A stretch of 64,000 bases of DNA from Pseudoxanthomonas gei. Lineage in GTDB: Bacteria > Pseudomonadota > Gammaproteobacteria > Xanthomonadales > Xanthomonadaceae. The translations under genes and the position numbers were made by a program. The notes beneath the pieces were generated by a model that worked only from the letters and a program-made list of their open reading frames with translations, had not been told where the DNA came from and ran no database searches. Below, one piece after another: positions 58,955-64,000 of the stretch. The DNA is taken from the NCBI RefSeq assembly GCF_010119615.1, contig NZ_QOVG01000006.1, forward strand, positions 124,001 to 188,000, read 5' to 3'. How positions within the stretch are numbered: the stretch's first letter is position 1; each line of letters begins with the position of its first letter.

Positions 58955-59980
58955 TCAGACCGGCGAAGGATTGCGTTCGGCGAAACCGCGCTGGTGCCAG
59001 TACGGGTAGGGCGGCGTGGTCGCGCTGGCCTCATCCAGTGCCTTGACCTGTCCGGCGCTGAGCGACCAGCCCACCGCGCCAAGGTTCTGGCGCAGCTGTT
59101 CCTCATTGCGCGCGCCGATGATCACCGAGGACACGGTGGGACGCTGCAGCAGCCAGTTCAGGGCGATCTGCGGAATGCTCTTCCCGGTTTCGGCGGCGAC
59201 CCGGTCCAGCGCGTCGACGACCTTGTACAGGCGCTCCTGTTCCACCGGCGGACCGAATTCGGCCGTGTCGTGCAGGCGGCTGGTTTCCGGCAGCGGCTGG
59301 CCGCGGCGGATCTTGCCGGTAAGCCTTCCCCAGCCGAGCGGACTCCACACCACCGCGCCCACACCCTGGTCCAGGCCCAGCGGCATCAGTTCTTCCTCGT
59401 AGTCGCGGCCGATCAGCGAGTAATAGGTCTGGTTGGCGACATAGCGCGACCAGCCGTGGCGTTCGGAGACCGAGAGCGACTTCATCAGGTGCCAGCCGGA
59501 GAAGTTGGAAACGCCGAGGTAGCGGATCTTGCCGGCCCGCACCAGGTCATCCAGCGTGGACAGGGTTTCTTCCACCGGCGTCCTGGCATCGAAGCCGTGC
59601 AGCTGGAACAGGTCGATGTAATCGGTGCCCAGGCGCATCAGCGCCGCTTCGACCGCGTTGACCAGGTGGAAGCGCGACGAGCCGACATTGTTGGGGCCGT
59701 CATCGAAGCGGAAGGTGGCCTTGGTGGAGATCAGCACCTGGTCTCGGCGGCCCTTGATGGCCGCGCCCAGGATCGATTCCGAGGCGCCACCGGAATAGAT
59801 GTCGGCACTGTCGAACAGGTTCAGGCCGGCGTCCAGGCAGATATCGACCAGGCGCTTTGCCTCGCTGACGTCGGTATTGCCCCAGGCACTGAACAGCTTG
59901 CCCTGGCCGCCAAAGGTGCCGGTGCCAAAACTCAACGCGGGGACCTTGAAACCTGAGCGGCCGAGGTGACGGTATTCCAT
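58955..59980 (-). CDS. Aldo/keto reductase
   Basis: 341 aa (alpha/beta)8 barrel. FGTGTFGGQG, NLFDSADIYSGGASE with catalytic Asp/Tyr, the catalytic Lys in ISTKATF, IDLFQLHGFD with His, and the NADPH block SVIIGARNEEQLRQNL. It reduces aldehydes or ketones with NADPH. ATG 59980 fits the family start (MEYRHLGRSGFKVPALSFG), with AAGGA upstream. It lies 32 bp after the MFS gene. Confidence 0.95.
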   Translation of the reverse strand: MEYRHLGRSGFKVPALSFGTGTFGGQGKLFSAWGNTDVSEAKRLVDICLDAGLNLFDSADIYSGGASESILGAAIKGRRDQVLISTKATFRFDDGPNNVGSSRFHLVNAVEAALMRLGTDYIDLFQLHGFDARTPVEETLSTLDDLVRAGKIRYLGVSNFSGWHLMKSLSVSERHGWSRYVANQTYYSLIGRDYEEELMPLGLDQGVGAVVWSPLGWGRLTGKIRRGQPLPETSRLHDTAEFGPPVEQERLYKVVDALDRVAAETGKSIPQIALNWLLQRPTVSSVIIGARNEEQLRQNLGAVGWSLSAGQVKALDEASATTPPYPYWHQRGFAERNPSPV

Positions 59981-60012
59981 GAGGTGTATTCCTTGGGGGA
60001 AGGGAGGGAAGG

Positions 60013-61239
60013 TTAGGCAGAGTGGGTCTGTTCGATCAACACGGGCGGGTGACCGCGACGCTCGAGCGCAATCGCCCACAGCGCCACCATCAATGCGGAC
60101 AGCGGCACCAGCGCCGCAACCCATGGCAGGGCTTCAAGGCCGGGTCCATGCATGATCACCACGCCACCCAGCCACGCGCCGAACGCGTTGCCCAGGTTGA
60201 AGGCGCCGATATTCAGGCTCGAGGCCAGGCTTTGCGCGCCGCTGGCCTTCTGCAGCACCCACAGCTGCAGCGGCGAAACAGTGGCGAACGCCGTCGCGCC
60301 CAGCAGCCCGACGAACAGCACCATGGCCCATTGGCTGTGCAGCACGAAGGTCATCAGGCCCATCACCAGGGCCAACGCGGACAGCGTTCCCAGCAGGGCA
60401 GGCAGCAGGCGGCGGTCAGCGAATTTTCCGCCCAGCAGGTTGCCCACGATCATTCCCACGCCGAACACCAGCAGGATGGGCGACACGGCGGCCTCGGCGA
60501 ACCCTGCCACTTGCGTCAACAGCGGCTGGATATAGGTGTAGACGGTGAACATGCCGCCGAAACCCAGCACCGTCATCAGCAACCCCAGCAACACCTGCGG
60601 GCGCGCAACGGCCTTCAGCTCGTCCCCAAACGCCATGGGTGCGGCATCGCCACGGTCTTTCGGCACCAGCGTCGCGATGACTACGGTGGCCACGACGCCG
60701 ATCGCGGTCACCGCCCAGAACGTTGCGCGCCAGCCATGATGCAGGCCCAGCCAGGCGCCCGCGGGCACGCCGAGCAGGGTGGCCACGGTCAGGCCGGTGA
60801 ACATGATGGAAATCGCCGAGGCCTTGCGATCTTCCGCAACCAGGCCGGTCGCCACCACCGCGCCAACCCCGAAAAAGGTGCCGTGGGCCAGCGAGGTGAC
60901 CACCCGGGCGATCATCAGCACCGTGTAACTGGGCGCCAGTGCACAGGCCAGGTTGCCCAGGGTGAAGATGATCATCAGCGCAACCAGCACCGCCTTGCGG
61001 GGCATGCGACGGGTGGCGGCGGTCAGCAGCGGCGCGCCGACGAACACGCCCAGTGCGTAGCCGGAGATCAACAGTCCGGCCGCGGCGATGCTGACCTGCA
61101 GGTCGGCGGCTACCTGCATCAGCAGGCCCATGATCACGAATTCGGTCGTGCCGATGCCGAAGGCGCCGGCCGTCAGCGCATACAGGGCAATGGGGAAGCG
61201 TCTGCGACCGGCGGGAACGGTGGAAGTGGTGGTGTTCAA
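60013..61239 (-). CDS. MFS transporter, DHA1 (AraJ-like) family
   Basis: 408 aa, 12 helices. Typical AraJ/YdeA-like start (FPIALYALTAGAFGIGTTEFVIMGLL), SGYALGVFVGAPLLTA, the A-motif-like RRMPRKAVLV, and motif C-like VTSLAHGTFFGVGA. It probably exports a small organic compound. First gene of the minus-strand block and divergent from a LysR gene over 97 bp containing inverted repeats. Confidence 0.93.
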   Translation of the reverse strand: MNTTTSTVPAGRRRFPIALYALTAGAFGIGTTEFVIMGLLMQVAADLQVSIAAAGLLISGYALGVFVGAPLLTAATRRMPRKAVLVALMIIFTLGNLACALAPSYTVLMIARVVTSLAHGTFFGVGAVVATGLVAEDRKASAISIMFTGLTVATLLGVPAGAWLGLHHGWRATFWAVTAIGVVATVVIATLVPKDRGDAAPMAFGDELKAVARPQVLLGLLMTVLGFGGMFTVYTYIQPLLTQVAGFAEAAVSPILLVFGVGMIVGNLLGGKFADRRLLPALLGTLSALALVMGLMTFVLHSQWAMVLFVGLLGATAFATVSPLQLWVLQKASGAQSLASSLNIGAFNLGNAFGAWLGGVVIMHGPGLEALPWVAALVPLSALMVALWAIALERRGHPPVLIEQTHSA

Positions 61240-61301
61240 GATAAGGACCCGGATTTCCGAAGGCCGCCAGCTTGGGACTTCCGCGCAATATTAAAAACGG
61301 C

Positions 61302-61338
61302 GATTATGGCTAATCAATTTCAACGGATTATTGATAAT
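61302..61338. promoter_or_regulatory. Two inverted repeats between the MFS and lysR genes
   Basis: GATTA-TGGC-TAATC (61302-61315) is a perfect dyad and ATTAT-TG-ATAAT (61327-61338) a second, overlapping the lysR start. Both lie in the AT-rich part of a divergent promoter region, the usual place for LysR-type binding sites. Confidence 0.5.
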
Positions 61339-62254
61339 GGATCGGGTAGGCGATCTCGCCCTGTTCCTTCGGGTCCTGGATCTGGGCTCCATAACAGCAG
61401 CGGCCCGCAGCCTGGATCTGTCGGTGGCCGTGGCCAGCCAGCGACTGAAGCGGCTGGAGCGTGACCTCGGCGTGCGCCTGCTGCATCGGACCACCCGCCG
61501 CCTGCATCCCACTCCCGAAGGCGCGGCCCTGGCGCAGCAGGGCCGGGTGCTGGTCGAAGACCTGGAAGCGCTGGGTTCGGGGCTGCGCGAGACCGGCACC
61601 GAAATCGCAGGGACTCTCAGGGTCACGCTGTCGGCCTCTTTTGGTCGCCAGTACATCTCGCCACTGCTGCCGCAGTTCCTGGCCATGCATCCCAAGCTGC
61701 GCATCAGCGTGCACCTGAGTGACCAGGTCGTGGACCTGGTCAGCGAAGGATTCGACCTGGCGATCCGCATTGGCGCTCTGGAAGATTCGGGCCTGGTGGC
61801 CAGGCAGATCGCGCCCAACCGGCGGGTGCTGTGCGCCTCACCCGATTACCTGCGGCGGCGCGGCGCGCCAGAGCTGCCCCGGGATCTGGTGCAGCACGAT
61901 TGCCTGCTGCTGTTCGGCAGTGCCGGTCGCCAGGATGTATGGCGCCTGCAGGATCGGCATGGCGAGGAACACGCAATCCGCGTGCAGGGCAGGTTCGAAA
62001 GCAACTACGGCGAACTGCTGCGTGATGCCTCGGTGGCGGGCGAGGGCATTGCCATCCATTCGCTATGGCACGTGGCCGAAGACCTGCGTGCCGGACGCCT
62101 GCAGGTCGTGCTGCCTGATTGCAGGCTCGCCACGACCGCCATCAGCGCGGTGATGCCGCAGCGAAGGCTGGTGCCGCCACGGGTGGGGGCATTCGTCGAT
62201 TTCCTGGTGCTGCAGTTCGGTGACGCGCCCTGGGAGCGCGGCCTGGCCCCCTGA
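61337..62254 (+). CDS. LysR family transcriptional regulator
   Basis: 305 aa. N-terminal winged HTH (~8-66: 'LFLRVLDLGSITAAARSLDLS', 'SQRLKRLERDLGVRLLHRTTRR') and a CrgA-like effector domain (GTLRVTLSASFGRQYISPLLPQFL; GFDLAIRIGALEDSGLVARQI). ATG 61337 is used; a TTG at 61331 is less likely. Divergent to the MFS-AKR-ADH genes, which it likely regulates. The DODA gene converges on it with 3 bp between stops. Confidence 0.94.
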   Translation: MDRVGDLALFLRVLDLGSITAAARSLDLSVAVASQRLKRLERDLGVRLLHRTTRRLHPTPEGAALAQQGRVLVEDLEALGSGLRETGTEIAGTLRVTLSASFGRQYISPLLPQFLAMHPKLRISVHLSDQVVDLVSEGFDLAIRIGALEDSGLVARQIAPNRRVLCASPDYLRRRGAPELPRDLVQHDCLLLFGSAGRQDVWRLQDRHGEEHAIRVQGRFESNYGELLRDASVAGEGIAIHSLWHVAEDLRAGRLQVVLPDCRLATTAISAVMPQRRLVPPRVGAFVDFLVLQFGDAPWERGLAP

Positions 62255-62257
62255 GCC

Positions 62258-63052
62258 TCAGGCAGCCTGTCCGAAGGCAAACGCATCCATCGCCATGCCA
62301 CCCATCTGCACCGCGTGGTGCAGCCGCGTGGCCACGGCATCGGGGCCGCCTGCACCAAGCGCTATGTAGAGCGGATACAGATGTTCGGTGCTGGGATGGT
62401 TGCGGCGCGCTTCCGGCAGCGCGAGCCAGTCCAGGGCGCCTTGCAGGTCGCCTGCCAGCAGTTTCGCACTGAGTGCGTCGGTGAAGGCCTCTACCCACGG
62501 GTAGAGGGGGGCATCCCCGTTCTGCCAGTCAAGCTCACGCAGGTTGTGGGAATAGCCGCCGGAACCAATGACCAGTACGCCGTCCTCGCGCAGCGGCGCC
62601 AGGGCGCGCCCCAGTTGGTAGTGCCAGGTCGCACTCTGGGACGGATTCACCGACAGGGCCACGACCGGAACGTCCGCCCCCGGGTACATGCGCCGCAGCG
62701 GCACCCAGGTGCCATGGTCGATCCCCGTGCGGTCATCGACGCGGGCGTCGAAGCCGGCCTGGATCAGCCGCGAGGCGATTTCCCCGGCCAGCACCGGTGC
62801 CCCATGGGCGGGGTACTGGATCTCGTACAGGGGCCTGGGGAAGCCGCCGAAATCATGGATGGTTTCCGGCGCCAGGTTCGACGTCACGGTCGGCTCGCGG
62901 GCCATGAAGTGCGCCGATGCCACCACCACCGCTCGCGGGCGTGGCAGCGAGGTGCCCAAGGCGTCCAGGAAGCGTGCCGTGGGCGAATCCTCCAGGGCCA
63001 TCATCGGGGAGCCGTGGGACAGGAACAGCGAAGGCAGCGGTTTGGTTTCCAT
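62258..63052 (-). CDS. DODA-type extradiol dioxygenase (YgiD-like)
   Basis: 264 aa LigB-fold enzyme. Metal-ligand His residues lie in FLSHGSPM (His13), SAHFM and SGGYSHNLREL; DHGTWVPLRRMYP is also typical. Related YgiD proteins open the ring of 4,5-DOPA, though the natural substrate is unclear. ATG 63052 gives the family start METKPLPSLFLSHGSP. Convergent with lysR. Confidence 0.93.
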   Translation of the reverse strand: METKPLPSLFLSHGSPMMALEDSPTARFLDALGTSLPRPRAVVVASAHFMAREPTVTSNLAPETIHDFGGFPRPLYEIQYPAHGAPVLAGEIASRLIQAGFDARVDDRTGIDHGTWVPLRRMYPGADVPVVALSVNPSQSATWHYQLGRALAPLREDGVLVIGSGGYSHNLRELDWQNGDAPLYPWVEAFTDALSAKLLAGDLQGALDWLALPEARRNHPSTEHLYPLYIALGAGGPDAVATRLHHAVQMGGMAMDAFAFGQAA

Positions 63053-63873
63053 GCAACAAAGGTCGGGCCAGGAATCTGTCATCCAAGCGTTGGCGGCGGG
63101 TCGGTGTGTTGCATGCGTGCACGTTCAACCAAGCCTGGACCGATGCGGAAGAAAGGCGCGCTGTGGCTGCCAGGACCCGTAAGGTTCCCGCTCCGGATCT
63201 CCCAGGAGTCATGAACTGCGTTCCGCCGTTCGCCCCCAGCCTTACAAGTGATGGTCGACATCGGCGGTCAGGTGGTGGACCACAGGATCGACCCTCCTGG
63301 CGCCGTGAAAACGCGTGTGATGCTCTGCCAGAGCTGGCGGGGTTCTTGTTGCCGGCTCTCTGCACGAACGGAACCCGTACCGCCTGCTCCGCCATCGGCG
63401 CGAATCCGTTGGCTGCAATTCAAGGACATCTGGCCGGCAACCATGATCCCGACAAGCGGTACATAGGTTGGTCGGTGAAGTCGTCTTCGTGCCAGCACCG
63501 CAGCACGCGGGCGCCCGAAAGCGCCTGGGAAGCCATTTGCTTGGCCTTTGGTCAAAGGCGACTGGACGTTGGCCACACAGCTGTCAGCCCCGCCATCCCC
63601 AGCTCCCGCGCGCCATGGCTGCCCCCCGCGACGGCGCCCAACATGGCAGGCGACGCATTCATGAACATGTACCGTGCAGCCTGATATGAGATAGTGCGCC
63701 CTGTTGGCCGGGACCTGACTTGTTACGGTACCGTTAACACGGCCTTCACGTGGACGCGCATAACCTTGCCTGGATGGCGTGCAGACATGGCCGTCTGAAC
63801 TACTAATAAAGCTGGACCCGTAGCGAAGTACTCCGGTTTCTCTAACATCTGATTTCTTTTTAAGGAGCTGCAA
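63053..63873. other. Long intergenic region before the OmpA-like gene
   Basis: 820 bp without a supported gene. Open frames on both strands from ~63270 to ~63690 have no recognisable domain or ribosome-binding site. A near-palindrome GTTACGGTACCGTTAAC lies at 63722-63738, ~135 bp before the next start, and AAGGAG at 63862-63867 serves the OmpA-like gene. It may hold a long 5' leader, a small RNA or a decayed gene. Confidence 0.45.
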
Positions 63874-64000
63874 ATGAATAAGAAAATTCTCTGTGCCGCA
63901 ATGCTGGCCGGTCTGAGCTGGGCGCAGGCCGCTTCCGCTCAGGAGTTCGACGACCGTTGGTACCTGACGGGCGCGGTTGGCTACAACATGCAGGACAATG
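63874..64000 (+). CDS. OmpA-like outer-membrane protein, 3' end missing
   Basis: First 42 residues only; the gene runs off the window. Signal peptide MNKKILCAAMLAGLSWAQAASAQ, then EFDDRWYLTGAVGYNMQDN, which looks like the first beta-strand of an OmpA-type eight-stranded barrel (the 'DDRWYLTG..G' start seen in Xanthomonadaceae OmpA proteins). AAGGAG lies 6 nt before ATG. Identification is from this short stretch. Confidence 0.75.
   Translation, partial: MNKKILCAAMLAGLSWAQAASAQEFDDRWYLTGAVGYNMQDN

Noticed and set aside
62917-63684. Plus-strand frame before the OmpA-like gene considered as a gene
   Set aside because: It begins antisense to the dioxygenase gene, has no ribosome-binding site and no recognisable domain; left as an unexplained intergenic region.

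Overview
This window is a piece of chromosome from a GC-rich gammaproteobacterium of the family Xanthomonadaceae (Lysobacteraceae), most likely Stenotrophomonas or a close relative such as Pseudoxanthomonas. The grounds are the petABC-sspA-sspB order, the phoH-ybeY-corC block, an Oar-type TonB-dependent receptor, family-typical GH97, DUF4105 and DUF3301 genes, a type IV secretion effector with an XVIPCD-like C-terminus, and a pair of GTAG-type REP palindromes like those of Stenotrophomonas. It is almost entirely housekeeping and accessory metabolism; I see no prophage, insertion sequence, CRISPR array or rRNA.

Layout. 1-3010: the end of an S9 peptidase and a DUF819 membrane protein. 3056-5118 (minus): a class-3-lipase protein ending in an XVIPCD-like domain, preceded by an ankyrin-repeat lipoprotein. 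I read these as an antibacterial X-T4SS effector and its immunity protein, the most interesting system here. 5342-8786 (minus): peptide transporter CstA with its YbdD partner, and a CorA channel. 8858-15608 (minus): an envelope/RNA operon (small protein, PhoH, YbeY, unknown exported protein, CorC, DUF4105 protein, GH97 glycosidase). 15747-19592 (plus): a TetR-HlyD-ABC ATPase-permease export cassette lying between phoH and miaB, which are neighbours in many relatives. 19665-25871: miaB, a lytic transglycosylase, the cytochrome bc1 operon petABC and sspA, with sspB following.

26554-32825: a DUF3301 protein, nadC, a Trm112-like protein, purEK, a small secreted repeat protein, Fe superoxide dismutase, grxD, a YciK-like SDR with a degenerate active site, and a MarC protein. 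33063-37794: Oar-like receptor and the nucleosidase PpnN. 37908-45990: an AlgZ/FimS-like histidine kinase followed by a tightly coupled minor-pilin operon (fimT/fimU-pilV-pilW-pilX-pilY1-pilE), which primes type IV pili and carries the PilY1 tip adhesin. 46322-53125: mmsA, tRNA-Asn, an orphan pseudopilin, uvrB, tRNA-Val, an old-yellow-enzyme reductase and an unknown gene.

53179-64000: a GST, a SleB-like cell-wall hydrolase, a 21-bp palindromic tandem-repeat array, then a minus-strand block (MFS - aldo/keto reductase - alcohol dehydrogenase - YczE-like protein - FadH) divergent from a LysR regulator, a DODA-type dioxygenase, and the start of an OmpA-like gene at the right edge. Start codons were moved inward from the longest open frame wherever a ribosome-binding site, signal peptide or family alignment pointed to a later one.
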